Assembly: GCF_000422905.1 (NCBI RefSeq) | Contig: NZ_AUGY01000009.1 | Coordinates: 62,001 to 126,000, forward strand | DNA length: 64,000 bases | Direction: 5' to 3' | Origin: Paenibacillus alginolyticus DSM 5050 = NBRC 15375 | GTDB lineage: Bacteria > Bacillota > Bacilli > Paenibacillales > NBRC-103111 | In this document: piece by piece, positions 35,191 through 45,755 of the stretch | Layout of the letters: each line of letters opens with the position of its first letter | Numbering within the stretch: the stretch's first letter is position 1 | Notes under the pieces: generated by a model | Told to the model about the DNA's origin: nothing | Databases searched by the model: none | The model's input: the letters and a program-made list of their open reading frames with translations, nothing else | Made by a program: the position numbers and the translations under genes

Positions 35191-36468
35191 TTATCGGTTA
35201 CTTGCTTTCGTCCACTCGTCATCCATTGTCTTCAATAAAGCCGGAATGTCTTTTTTCATGATGACTTCCTGAAGCAATTGATCCAGTTTCATGCTGCTTG
35301 GAACATAGTGGTCAATGAAGTCAGCAGTCAGGCCTTTTTCGAATATAGGCTTAAGGTCACTTACAGATGGATCATTCTGCACAACCCCTTTGATTGCGGA
35401 GAACGTATTGACTCCCTTGACATAAACCTTCGCGTTCTCGGGATCAAGTAGGAAGTTAATAAATTTCTTGGACTCGTTCGGATACTTTGTTTTCGCCGAC
35501 ATCGCTAGAAGTTGATCTACGCCAGAAATGAGCTTGTTTTTGTTCGGATCGTTGGTGACTGGGTAAGGGAATACCCCGACTTCGACGTTTGGATTTGCTT
35601 TCTTGATATCCGCGATTGCCCAAACGCCTTGTGCATACATGAAAGATTCACCGTTCGCGAAAGCAACATTGCCATCATTGTAAGCTTTTCCGAAGGTGTC
35701 CTTTTGGCCAAATGTAATAAATTGAAGGTACTTTTCTGTAGCCTCTTTATAATTGCTTGAATAATTCGCTTGCTTTGCTTCATGTTTCGAGTAGAAATCG
35801 TCACCTTGTGTGCTTGCTGCGAATGCATTATAGGACGGCAGCGTTGTCCAGGAATCTTTGAAAGTGAAGTAGAAAGGAAGCTTACCGGCATCTTGGATTT
35901 TTTTGGAGAGAGCTACGAACTCATCCCACGTTGTTGGAACCGTTAAGTTCATATCTTTAAACAATTTCTTGTTGTAAATGACGCCGTTTGCGTTAACGCC
36001 GTAAGGAATCGCATACGTTTTATCGGTTTTGGAAATGTCGTGCAGGGTCTTGATATAAGCATCAGGAATATTTTTCAGTTCAGGAGCGTTGGTGAAATCA
36101 GCCAAGACACCTGCTTGGACTAAAGTCGCATAAACATTGTCTCCTCCGTTTGCAATGATATCCGGCACTTCACCGGCAGCAACTTTTGTTTTGAGCGCAG
36201 TGGATGCATCCGGCGGATTATCTTGCACGATATGGATATTCGGATTTTGCTGTTCAAACTTTGCAATCAATTGATCAAACGTGTCGCGCGCTTCTGGTTT
36301 ATATTGAAGGAATTGCAGTTCTACTTTCTTGCCACTGGCTGTTGCAGCCGGGCTGGACTGCGATGCATTTGGTGTAGTACTAGTTTGGGTTTCACTTTTC
36401 GCCCCGCAAGCACTTAAGAGAGAAATAGCGGTCAACGAAACGGTAACAACTTTAAGGATATTTTTCAT
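35191..36468 (-). CDS. Sugar ABC transporter substrate-binding lipoprotein (beta-fructoside locus)
   Basis: A 425-residue family-1 binding protein. The lipoprotein signal ends in SLLSAC, then a Ser/Thr/Ala-rich linker, then KVELQFLQYKPEARDTFDQL. GEVPDIIANGGD and GESFMYAQGVWAI are the conserved inner-lobe motifs. It is the first gene of the operon after the LacI regulator and the small frame at 36517. Given the GH32 enzyme in the same operon, sucrose or fructo-oligosaccharides are the likely ligand. Confidence 0.92.
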   Translation of the reverse strand: MKNILKVVTVSLTAISLLSACGAKSETQTSTTPNASQSSPAATASGKKVELQFLQYKPEARDTFDQLIAKFEQQNPNIHIVQDNPPDASTALKTKVAAGEVPDIIANGGDNVYATLVQAGVLADFTNAPELKNIPDAYIKTLHDISKTDKTYAIPYGVNANGVIYNKKLFKDMNLTVPTTWDEFVALSKKIQDAGKLPFYFTFKDSWTTLPSYNAFAASTQGDDFYSKHEAKQANYSSNYKEATEKYLQFITFGQKDTFGKAYNDGNVAFANGESFMYAQGVWAIADIKKANPNVEVGVFPYPVTNDPNKNKLISGVDQLLAMSAKTKYPNESKKFINFLLDPENAKVYVKGVNTFSAIKGVVQNDPSVSDLKPIFEKGLTADFIDHYVPSSMKLDQLLQEVIMKKDIPALLKTMDDEWTKASNR

Positions 36469-36516
36469 TCAATAAATCCCCCAACTCACAAATTTTGTTT
36501 GTAATGTCTCTCTGTT

Positions 36517-36636
36517 TTAGATACAATTAAAATGGTTTGTTTTACTTTTTGCCCATAGCCTTATTGGCTTGGGTTCTTTTTTTGGCTTTTTTCCGACTTT
36601 GTTCTGCGTGCGACAATTGACAGGGTCCCTTTTCAT
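36517..36636 (-). CDS. Possible small basic peptide
   Basis: A 39-residue frame starting MKRDPVNCRTQNKVGKKPK and rich in Lys/Pro. Its ATG is preceded by AAGGAGGTGATT, a near-ideal ribosome site 5-7 bases away, which is why it is listed. It lies between the LacI gene and the binding-protein gene, in operon orientation. The AGCC/GGCT stem inside it could also form a hairpin that acts on transcription through to the importer, so the translated peptide may be a leader. No family recognised. Confidence 0.4.
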   Translation of the reverse strand: MKRDPVNCRTQNKVGKKPKKEPKPIRLWAKSKTNHFNCI

Positions 36637-36683
36637 AATCACCTCCTTAATAAAATATAAATACTCGTTCAACAAGGCTACGA

Positions 36684-37712
<1,029 letters not shown>

Positions 37713-38028
37713 TCACACCACACCTTATTTAGTTAATAAATTTACTAATTTTATTAATTATATCAGTTGCTATATTTTTCTGCAATCCCTTTCATTTCTA
37801 TGCGCAAGTAAAAATATTCACCTTAAAGCAGCCCGACTCCAGAACTTCCAGTGATAATCACTACGTTTTCATCTTTTCATATACGGACATTTTCATATTT
37901 TCATAGCATTTAATCATATTTAAATGCAATTAGTCAGAAAAAGACATTTTCTATCAATTTACACCTCTACCAAAAATGCTCGTTTGATGATAATTTAAGA
38001 TATACATCAAAGCGAGGGAGAGATCATA

Positions 38029-38223
38029 ATGAGAACCATTTATGAGAATTACCGAGGGTTTAAAATTAGTAAACAAGAAAGTACATATAATGCTATTTCT
38101 TCAGATCGGATCATCTTTAGCAAGTGGCAATTAAGCCAGGTCCTAGATACAGTCGATCATTATGTGGAAATTACAGATAACAACTCGGGAGCGGATATGG
38201 AGTCCGGTATGCCGCAAAATTAA
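38029..38223 (+). CDS. Small hypothetical protein
   Basis: A 64-residue soluble protein (MRTIYENYRGFKISKQES start). It has GAGGGAGA about 8 bases before the ATG and a terminator shortly after its stop, so it looks like a true monocistronic gene. The FKISKQESTYNAISSDRIIF stretch suggests a small beta-rich domain. I do not recognise the family. Confidence 0.6.
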   Translation: MRTIYENYRGFKISKQESTYNAISSDRIIFSKWQLSQVLDTVDHYVEITDNNSGADMESGMPQN

Positions 38224-38253
38224 CACTTGAACATGTCCTGATTACCAAATAAA

Positions 38254-38285
38254 AACCTAGGGGTCAGTAAACCACTAGGTTCTTT
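38254..38285 (+). terminator. Terminator after the small gene
   Basis: AACCTAG (38254-38260) pairs with CTAGGTT (38275-38281), followed by CTTTGG; A-rich sequence precedes it, so it may also act for the minus-strand gene. Confidence 0.6.
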
Positions 38286-38377
38286 GGTATGCTCCTTTCC
38301 ATATTCCCTTAAAGCTCAAAAAGTAGTTATTTGGATATATACGGATCGTAGTTCTTATTGCAGCGTAAGATCCTTTT

Positions 38378-39456
38378 CTATAGAATCACATGCTTCACAT
38401 TCATCAGCTCCGCGACCTTCTGGAACATGGAAGCATTATTACCAATGGACATCGCACAGTGGTGCGTCGGCGCTTCGGCGAACCAGCGCGTCATATACGC
38501 GTCTGGATGGTCGCGGAACTTCACCGGCGTCTGCGCGTTGCCGATCTTCATGATCGGCCCGCTCGTGGACTCGCCTTCGCTGGAGATCAGCTTCAGCCGT
38601 CCATCGCCGGTCTGCGTCACGTTCAGCGTCGTGATCGCTCCCGTCTTCACCTTCGCCTCGACGGATACGCCCGTGCCTTGCTTCCCGTGATAAAGCCCCA
38701 TGCCGCGCAAAATCGGCTTTCCTTCGGAAAGCGCGATATGGAACGGTCCGTCATGGCCCAGCAAGATCGTCTCGTCGATATAATCCACGACGACGATTTC
38801 GGAGAAGCTGCCACCGACGCCAAGGATGTCGCTGATTTTCATCGCGACGGCCGTCTTGAGATCCCCTTCTCCGGAACAGGGGATACCGCGCGCGGTAAGC
38901 AGCGAATGGCCAACGATGAAGCCGCCTTGCAGCTTCTCATAGTCGCCACCCGGCGCACCGTGGTAGTAGTAGGACAAGGCGTCCAGATCGTAAGCTCTAA
39001 CGAGCTTCTCCTGTGCTGCCGCCACTTTGCAAGACCACTCCAGCTGCTCATCCGTAGGCTTCTTCGCGATCGGATCAGAAGGCGAGTCGCCGCTGATCTG
39101 GAACATCTCGTGAACCTCAGCCAGCTTCGCTCTCACCACCTGCGGTGTCACCTCCCGCAGCATGCGATCCAAATCACACATTTCAAGCACCTCAACGTCC
39201 AGCCCTGTCTGCGCCGAAATCATCGTAAAGTCGCTGTACATATCGAACATACCGCCGTATCTACCAGCCCGTAATAATAGATTTCAGCCCATTCAGAGAT
39301 TCGCTTCTCAATGAATCGACCGTATTCCTCAAGCCGTTCCTTTAAGCCAGGGAACTGTTCCCAATAGGCACGGAGCCCCACCGAATAAAGTCCGATTCGC
39401 AGTTTTTGGCTTGCTTTTATAGCTGGGTAAACAGACATCCCTACCACTCTATTCAT
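38378..39456 (-). pseudogene. L-arabinose/L-fucose isomerase-family protein with an internal deletion
   Basis: The N-terminal part (KLRIGLYSVGLRAYWEQFPG to YYYGLVDT) and the C-terminal part (MFDMYSDFTMISAQTG to APTHHCAMSIGNN) both match arabinose/fucose isomerase-like proteins that are normally about 470-490 residues. The middle section of roughly 120-140 codons is absent. The two parts are joined out of frame near 39250, where GLVDT is followed directly by the GMFDMY motif in another frame. The ends are otherwise well conserved, so the loss is recent or an assembly artefact. The start at 39456 lacks a good ribosome site; ATG 39438 is an alternative. Confidence 0.8.
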
Positions 39457-39490
39457 TTATAAGATAAAAATAATACCTTTATAAACTCAT

Positions 39491-39504
39491 TGTAATGGCT
39501 TACA
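39491..39504. promoter_or_regulatory. cre-like palindrome
   Basis: TGTAATGGCTTACA lies in a 16-base palindrome (TTGTAA/TTACAA) in the divergent region between the isomerase pseudogene and the AraC pseudogene. It differs from the ideal CcpA site at one of the central CG positions. Confidence 0.45.
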
Positions 39505-39565
39505 ACACAGAAAACATCCAATTAAATTGTTTGAAAATAATAGAATCTTGTGCAGGTGATGCAGC

Positions 39566-40442
39566 ATGACAACTTATAAAGAAAATTTCACGACAGCTTG
39601 GTCAGAAGACTCGATACGCTTCATATCCAGCCCCTCTGTTTTCGCCAAATCCACCCTCTATTATGTGCAAGAAATTGGCCATTTCCGTACGTTGCCCGGT
39701 TACTTTACAGAACGTGAACAGCTGGACTCCTACCTTATCGTTTACACGATCAAAGGCAAAGGCCGCTTGAAATATCAAGGTAAGAGATATAACCTTCAGC
39801 CTCAACAGGTGTTCTTCATACATTGTGAAGATTATCATTACTATGAAACTGATCCACTCGAGCCTTGGGAAATTCTATGGGTGCATCTGCATGGCAGCTC
39901 GACATCTTGGTTACTATGAGCAGTTCACTTCTAATGATGAGCCAGTCCTGCAGCTGAACCCTGAATCCATCATTCCCACTGTACTGCGGCAAATCTTACA
40001 TTACCAGCAGCAACGAAGTGCCCGCACTGAGCTCATCTCGTCCAAGCTGCTTGTAGATCTCCTGACGGAGCTCTTGCTGGCAGCGCAAAATTTATCCATG
40101 CCCGATGCCGAGAAACCCAGCTACATCGAAGACATTTGCCAAACGCTGGAACATAGATTCATCGAATCGATTTCGCTGGACCAGCTGGACCATGAGCATG
40201 CTGTAAGCAAGTACCATTTGGCCAAACAATTCAAACGATATACAGGCTATTCGCCCCATGAATATCTCATATTAATTCGTATGACACACGCCAAGGAACG
40301 TTTGAAATACTCCGATATGCCTGTATCCGAAGTAGCCGCCAGGGTCGGTATTGACAATGTCAGTCATTTCATAAATTTGTTCAAAGACCGTGCTGGAGAT
40401 ACGCCGCTAGCTTATCGGAAGAAATGGCAGCGCCCCAAATGA
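39566..40442 (+). pseudogene. AraC-family regulator, frameshifted
   Basis: The N-terminal cupin-like domain (MTTYKENFTTAWSEDSIRF to ILWVHLHGSS) and the C-terminal AraC domain (DQLDHEHAVSKYHLAKQFK to TPLAYRKKW) are in different frames. The switch lies near 39894-39902 (one base extra or two missing), where WVHLHGSS should continue to ARHLGYYEQF. It is divergent from the isomerase pseudogene, so regulator and target are both broken. The start at 39566 has CAGGTGAT upstream. Confidence 0.8.
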
Positions 40443-40448
40443 TGGGGC
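40432..40448. terminator. Short hairpin across convergent gene ends
   Basis: GCCCC-aaatgat-GGGGC overlaps the stop codons of the convergent AraC pseudogene and the kinase gene. Confidence 0.5.
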
Positions 40449-42220
40449 TATTTCAATTCATTCTCGTCAAGAACAGCTGGGAGCTCGATCCAAGCTCGTA
40501 CACCTTGACCTTCTCTAAGGCTGTAATGTAAACCGTAGTTTCCGCCAAAATGCAGCTGGATCCGCTTCTGAACATTAATAATACCGAAGCCTCGATTACT
40601 TTCCTTCCCCTGCAGGATACTATTCATCATCTCGATATCCGCCTGCCGATAACCGTTATCTTCCACACTGATGATGACTTTATCCTCCGCGCTTTTCACC
40701 GAAATCCATAATTCCCCATCTTGGCTCATGTTTTTAATGCCGTGCAGAATCGCATTCTCAATAATTGGCTGAAGAACGACCTTCGGCACTATAAACCGCT
40801 TCGCTCCCTCTTCAATATCCCAGTGGACTTGAAAGGCATATTCATAGCGGAATAGCTGCAAGCGAACATAAGCCTCCGCATGATTAATTTCCTCCATAAC
40901 TGGAATTAACAGCTTCCCTTTGCTCAGCCCAATTCGCATAATAAGCGATAAATCTTTGATCATTTCAGCAGACTCTGCTGCCCCTTCCATTAACGTATGC
41001 CAATACACAGATTCCAAGGTGTTGTAAAGTAAATGCGGATTAATTTGTGTATGCAGAATGGATAATTCAATCTCCTTATGCTTTAGTTCGAGTTCATATT
41101 GATCATAAATGGTTTGATTCAAGCGATCGGTCATGCGTATAAAATGATTATTGAGCAAAACAATCTCATTCTTGCTATCCGAGTGTAAGGAAATAGCCAA
41201 GGGTCTACCTGGATGATAGGAATTCGTGATACGGGCTAATCGAGAGATCGGTTTCAAGATCGACTGGATAAAGTATATACTCGCCAAAATCAAGATAAAG
41301 AAATAAATAACCATGATCCAATCAACCAATCGCTGCACACTAATATGATCGATAATAATCGACTGAACAGGAACTCGCATGAGCAATTTCGTCTTCGTAT
41401 AGTCACTTGTGTGAAGAACGCACATGAACTCTTGTCCAGCCTCTTTCAGCTTATAAACACCTTCTACTTGATTCGCAGGAACATGTACCGAGGATCCGAT
41501 CTCAAAGCTGGTTGTATTCGTCGCGAGCACCGTATTGTCTTGGTTTAGCAGCATTAATTCCGCACCCGCATACTTGTCAAAAGGCGAAAAATCCAACTGC
41601 AGCGGTGTCTCAATGCCAGACACAACCAAATAACCAATCACACTTTCCCCGTTATAAATGCTATTTAACTGGCGCATATACGCAACGGTTTGCAAATTAT
41701 TAGGGTTGTATCCGAATTTATCAATAACACGAATAACCCCTTTCCCTCTGGCCTGACTTACATCTTTATACCAAGATAGCGCATTCAAATCTGTTGCATA
41801 AAAAATACCATTGTTCAGAAGATCGGGATTAGGGACGAACGAATACTGCTTATCTGTGTCCGAAAAAAACAGCGAATATCGAACCGCACTCGTCGAATAG
41901 TTGTTCAAATATTTATCTAGGGCTTTAAAAATTTCAAATCGTTCGTACTCCGACGAGGAAGGGATGCTGGCAAGCTGTTGTATTTCTTGAGATATCATGA
42001 TTTTCTCTGTCTTTTCCTCAAAATCACTGCTCTCTCTGTCTAGCGTCAAGTGACTTCCTCGCACTAACTGAAGCAGCGCGTTCCCCACTTGCTCTTCCGT
42101 AATGGACTCCAGCTTCTTGGCTACAAATAAATCCAATACCAAAATCGGGATGACGACGAATAAGATGAGCAGTACGATCAACTTTTTCATCAAATTCATA
42201 TTACTCAGCATTTTTCGCAT
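40448..42220 (-). CDS. Sensor histidine kinase, YesM family
   Basis: A 590-residue membrane kinase. Two membrane helices (KLIVLLILFVVIPILVLDLF and DWIMVIYFFILILASIYFI) surround an extracellular sensor of about 260 residues; a HAMP-like linker leads to the His_kinase domain (INPHLLYNTLESVYW with the phospho-acceptor) and a HATPase (LQPIIENAILHGIKN and GIINVQKRIQ). The start at 42220 lies 9 bases after GGAAGG. The gene ends the YesN/ABC cluster, but a strong terminator at 42325-42362 separates it from the permease, so it may have its own promoter. It should partner the regulator at 45756-47078. Confidence 0.92.
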   Translation of the reverse strand: MRKMLSNMNLMKKLIVLLILFVVIPILVLDLFVAKKLESITEEQVGNALLQLVRGSHLTLDRESSDFEEKTEKIMISQEIQQLASIPSSSEYERFEIFKALDKYLNNYSTSAVRYSLFFSDTDKQYSFVPNPDLLNNGIFYATDLNALSWYKDVSQARGKGVIRVIDKFGYNPNNLQTVAYMRQLNSIYNGESVIGYLVVSGIETPLQLDFSPFDKYAGAELMLLNQDNTVLATNTTSFEIGSSVHVPANQVEGVYKLKEAGQEFMCVLHTSDYTKTKLLMRVPVQSIIIDHISVQRLVDWIMVIYFFILILASIYFIQSILKPISRLARITNSYHPGRPLAISLHSDSKNEIVLLNNHFIRMTDRLNQTIYDQYELELKHKEIELSILHTQINPHLLYNTLESVYWHTLMEGAAESAEMIKDLSLIMRIGLSKGKLLIPVMEEINHAEAYVRLQLFRYEYAFQVHWDIEEGAKRFIVPKVVLQPIIENAILHGIKNMSQDGELWISVKSAEDKVIISVEDNGYRQADIEMMNSILQGKESNRGFGIINVQKRIQLHFGGNYGLHYSLREGQGVRAWIELPAVLDENELK

Positions 42221-42324
42221 GCCGACATTCCTTCCTTTCAAGCCGTATCCTCGGAGATTATTCCTCCTAACCGTCTCACTGCACACTTAGCTTCGCTACA
42301 ACGGCCGCAATCTCCTTTAAGCAA

Positions 42325-42362
42325 AAGAAAACGCCTTCAGAATAAGCATTCTGAGGGGCGTT
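42325..42362 (-). terminator. Terminator between permease and kinase genes
   Basis: AACGCCTTCAGAAT pairs with ATTCTGAGGGGCGTT; on the minus strand the stem is followed by TTTTCTTTT. It splits the ABC genes from the kinase gene. Confidence 0.8.
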
Positions 42363-42369
42363 CTTTGAC

Positions 42370-43251
42370 CTAACCTTTGACGCTGGAAACGGTTAACCCA
42401 CGTATGATAAATTTTTGGAAAATGAGAAAAAACACAACCGGCGGCAGCATCGCCATCGTCAAGATAGCGAACCGCACACTCCATGGAATAACCGATGTTG
42501 AGTACACCACATACCGATAAATCCCTGTGGCAAGCGGGTACATCTCCTTTTCTGTCATCACAATACTAGGCCAGTAGAAATCGTTCCATGTTGTCGAGAA
42601 GGATAGAATCAGCAGGGTCCCAATTATGGGTGTAGAGAGTGGAACAGCAATTTTAATGAATGATTTGAATTCACTCGCTCCATCGATTCTCGCTGCTTCC
42701 AGAATTTCTTCGTGGATGCCATCGAAGAAGTTTTTGAGCAGAAGCATGAAATAAGCATTCGCTGCAGCCGGCAGCCAGAAAGCCCAGTACGTATTGATCA
42801 TGCCCAAGCTTTTCAGGTTCATAAAGTTAGGAACAATGTAAGTGGCAGGCGGTATCAACAGAGTAGCCAAGAAGAAGAGCGTCACCCATCTCTTGAACGG
42901 TACCCTCAAATGTGACAGCGCGTAAGCCGCTAAACCAATTAGCAGCAGTGAACACACGACATTTCCCATGTAGATGAATAGGGTATTCTTCAAGAAAGTC
43001 AGTAAGGGCAAATCGAACCCGTTCCACGCATCATTGTAATTGGTCCAAATCCAGCTTTTCGGAAAAAAAGTCGGTGGAAAGGCAAAGAATTCCTCCCGTG
43101 TTTTGAGTGAACCAAAAAAAGTATTGAAAAACGGGTATAACGTCGTAATGCCAATGACGATCATCAGCAGCACCATGAAGGTGTAACCAGCTTTCACAGA
43201 GCCTTTTTTCATATCATAGGGCGAAATAATGCCACGTTCATCCCGCTTCAT
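42370..43251 (-). CDS. Carbohydrate ABC transporter permease, MalG/LplC type
   Basis: A 293-residue permease with six membrane helices. The EAA loop reads LEAARIDGASEFKSFIKIAVP. Its start overlaps the preceding permease stop by four bases. It belongs to the YesN-linked family-1 oligosaccharide importers common in Paenibacillus. The ending KFIIRGLTVSSVKG is typical. No ATPase gene is linked. Confidence 0.93.
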   Translation of the reverse strand: MKRDERGIISPYDMKKGSVKAGYTFMVLLMIVIGITTLYPFFNTFFGSLKTREEFFAFPPTFFPKSWIWTNYNDAWNGFDLPLLTFLKNTLFIYMGNVVCSLLLIGLAAYALSHLRVPFKRWVTLFFLATLLIPPATYIVPNFMNLKSLGMINTYWAFWLPAAANAYFMLLLKNFFDGIHEEILEAARIDGASEFKSFIKIAVPLSTPIIGTLLILSFSTTWNDFYWPSIVMTEKEMYPLATGIYRYVVYSTSVIPWSVRFAILTMAMLPPVVFFLIFQKFIIRGLTVSSVKG

Positions 43252-44159
43252 GCCTTCTCACCTCTACGCTGCAACAGATTGTATAACACGGAAAGTAAAA
43301 TTAAAACGAAAAACATTAAGCTGCCCATTGCATTCGCTTTCCCAAAATCAAGATCACGGAACGCCGTATGATTCATCCACAACAAGTACGTAAGCGTCGC
43401 ATTATTCGGTCCCCCGTCGGTCATCGATAATTGCGCTTGAAAGCCCTGTGAAGTGGTGATCAACTGCAAGAGAAGCAGTAGCAGCATCAATGTCTTGATA
43501 CTTGGCAAGGTGATATGGCGAATACGCTGCCAGACACTGGCGCCATCGATCTCAGCGGCTTCGTAAATGTCCCTAGGAATACCCACGACAGCTGCGATAT
43601 AGATGAGAGTGGCTGCGCCAAAGCTTTGCCACGTTTCAAGCAAAACGATCGAGCCCATGGCCATCTTCGGACTGAAGAACTCCACTTTGGGGATACCGAG
43701 CGTTTGTAAAAGGCTGTTAATCGGGCCCACGGCATCAAAAAACCACTGCCACATCCCATAAAGAACGATGGCTGGAACAGCACTTGGCAAATAGCCAATT
43801 ATACGGGCTGCCCCCTGAAACCATTTCAATTCGGAAACGACGATTGCGATAAGCGGCGGTACCCAGAAACCGAGTAAGACACCTAAGCCCATATAATACA
43901 GCGTATTTTTAATCGAGGTGAGCAGCAGTCCATCTTGAAAAATGCTTACATAGTTAGCCAAGCCAATGAAATGATTGCCATCAACAAAATCAATATTGTA
44001 AAAGCTGTAGAAAATCCCTTTAAAAATCGGCACCCATAAAAAAACTATAAATAACACGATTTCTGGAAGGACAAACAGCGTCCCCCACAAATACCAGTTG
44101 ATTTTCTTCTTCACCGTTCTACTCGCTGCGACAGGTCGTACACGCAATTCTGCATCCAT
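43248..44159 (-). CDS. Carbohydrate ABC transporter permease, MalF/LplB type
   Basis: A 303-residue permease. The EAA-type loop IYEAAEIDGASVWQRIRHITLP and six membrane helices are visible. The ATG at 44159 has AAGGAG 8 bases upstream; the GTG three codons earlier is less likely. It follows the binding-protein gene with a hairpin in the gap (44179-44213) and is coupled to the next permease by an ATGA overlap. Confidence 0.93.
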   Translation of the reverse strand: MDAELRVRPVAASRTVKKKINWYLWGTLFVLPEIVLFIVFLWVPIFKGIFYSFYNIDFVDGNHFIGLANYVSIFQDGLLLTSIKNTLYYMGLGVLLGFWVPPLIAIVVSELKWFQGAARIIGYLPSAVPAIVLYGMWQWFFDAVGPINSLLQTLGIPKVEFFSPKMAMGSIVLLETWQSFGAATLIYIAAVVGIPRDIYEAAEIDGASVWQRIRHITLPSIKTLMLLLLLLQLITTSQGFQAQLSMTDGGPNNATLTYLLWMNHTAFRDLDFGKANAMGSLMFFVLILLSVLYNLLQRRGEKA

Positions 44160-44178
44160 TTTGAACACTCCTTATAAA

Positions 44179-44213
44179 ATCGGACCTAAACCGATAAACG
44201 GCTTAGATCCGAT
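44179..44213 (-). promoter_or_regulatory. Intercistronic hairpin between binding-protein and permease genes
   Basis: ATCGGACCTAAACCG and CGGCTTAGATCCGAT form a 15-base imperfect stem with an ATAAA loop right after the binding-protein stop. It is the third hairpin in this operon position in the window. Confidence 0.55.
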
Positions 44214-44222
44214 GTTTCGGTG

Positions 44223-45644
44223 CTATTCGACTTTCACTTTGTCAAATACTTCCGTTTGTACTTTATTCGATGCATCCGCCAACGTCTTTTTCAAATCAAC
44301 ATCTTTGGTTGTGAACACTTTTTGGATCACATTGGCCATCTCAGTATAATATTTCTGTGCTTCATACTGCGCTTCAGGCTTGCCGTCCCATAGGCTTAGC
44401 AATTGTGGGTCGTATTTAAACACGTTGTCATATTTGGCCAGTAAATCGGTATACTTTTTACCGAAATCTGAGGAATCCTTCCAATAGTTAATCGGTTGTG
44501 GAATGTAGACACGGTTTTTACCTTTACGGTCTTCGATTTCTTTTTTCGTGGAATTTAAGAAATCGTCTGTGAAATACTCATCCGTAATCCATTTGAAAGC
44601 TATTTGCTGTTGTTCCTTGTCACTCTTCGGATTGATAACGCGATAGTTACCGCCAAGAACGCCCGTATGCTTGCCGCCTTTCGTGATCGAAGGCATTGGA
44701 TATACGACCATGTCCTCTTTGCTAATACCGCCCTCATTGATCGCAGCATCTGCTGCGTTGCCGCTTCCGCACATCACCATCGCACCGCGTCCTTGGGAGA
44801 ATGCACTCAATGCGTCGCCATAACCTAAGGCCCAGTTCTGTGGAATTAAGTTCTCGTCTTTTAGCTTTTTATAAAATTCAAGCGCCTTCACACCAGCATC
44901 AGAATTGAATACGCTTACGACTTTACCGTTATCGAGCTTCTGTACATCACCGCCAGCTGCGTAAAGGAAATTCGTCCAGTTCCAGCCTGCTTCCGGTCCT
45001 TTACCCATTGGAATAAAGCCCGCGATGCCTTTGGCAGGATCATTAATTTTTCTCGCAGCCGTTAACAGATCATCCCACGTCCAATCCATCGGTGGCAGCT
45101 CGACGCCTTTCTCTTTGAAAAGCTTCTTGTTCAACGTAATGGTCATCACATAACCGTCGATAGGTACTCCATACGTTTTCCCATTGACCACAAACGGTTT
45201 GGAAAGGAGATCATTCATATCCTTGGCATGCTCCCAAGCATTAATCGAATCGGTAATGTCAGCGACCCATTTCTTGTCGACGAGCACTTTTCCTTCTGTT
45301 GCATACGTCGTATATTCAGTTGGCGCGCTATTCGAAGCCATTTTGATCCCAATTTCCAGCGGGTTGTACTGCCAGTCGTCCTTCTTGAATTCAACATTCG
45401 GGGTTTTCGCCTTAAAACGGCTGATCCGCTGGTCAAGCTGATCATTCTTTTCCTTCTGGTCAGGCTTGAAGCCTTGGGCTGTAATTGTCACTTTTTTGGC
45501 TGCAGGCGTCGCTGTGGCAGCAGGCGCTGCTGTTTCCTTTGCTGGGGCAGGAGTGCTTGATGTCGTGGTACTGTTCGTACCGCATCCTGCGAGTAAAACG
45601 GTCAGTGCAATCGCACTGATGGCTGAAGCCTTTTTAGCTTTCAT
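44223..45644 (-). CDS. Oligosaccharide ABC transporter substrate-binding lipoprotein
   Basis: A 473-residue family-1 binding protein. The signal ends in LLAGC, followed by a Ser/Thr/Pro/Ala linker to about residue 50 and then VTITAQGFKPDQKEKNDQLD. ALSAFSQGRGAMVMCGSGNAAD is the conserved inner-lobe motif. It lies between the YesN-type regulator and the permeases; in such clusters the importer takes up plant-cell-wall oligosaccharides. The fucose operon next door suggests, but does not prove, a fucose-containing substrate. Confidence 0.92.
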   Translation of the reverse strand: MKAKKASAISAIALTVLLAGCGTNSTTTSSTPAPAKETAAPAATATPAAKKVTITAQGFKPDQKEKNDQLDQRISRFKAKTPNVEFKKDDWQYNPLEIGIKMASNSAPTEYTTYATEGKVLVDKKWVADITDSINAWEHAKDMNDLLSKPFVVNGKTYGVPIDGYVMTITLNKKLFKEKGVELPPMDWTWDDLLTAARKINDPAKGIAGFIPMGKGPEAGWNWTNFLYAAGGDVQKLDNGKVVSVFNSDAGVKALEFYKKLKDENLIPQNWALGYGDALSAFSQGRGAMVMCGSGNAADAAINEGGISKEDMVVYPMPSITKGGKHTGVLGGNYRVINPKSDKEQQQIAFKWITDEYFTDDFLNSTKKEIEDRKGKNRVYIPQPINYWKDSSDFGKKYTDLLAKYDNVFKYDPQLLSLWDGKPEAQYEAQKYYTEMANVIQKVFTTKDVDLKKTLADASNKVQTEVFDKVKVE

Positions 45645-45755
45645 GTTTGGTTCCCCTTTCGAATCGTTTCATCAAATGTTAGTTTCTACACTTTCGATTA
45701 TAAAGGGAACCGCCAGGAGCGACGATGTGTCCTGTTACGCTAATCATGTCGCATG

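Noticed and set aside
38390..39274. 294-codon plus-strand frame opposite the isomerase pseudogene
   Set aside because: It is a shadow of the GC-rich isomerase coding sequence on the other strand; its His/Arg-rich product has no ribosome site or recognisable motif.
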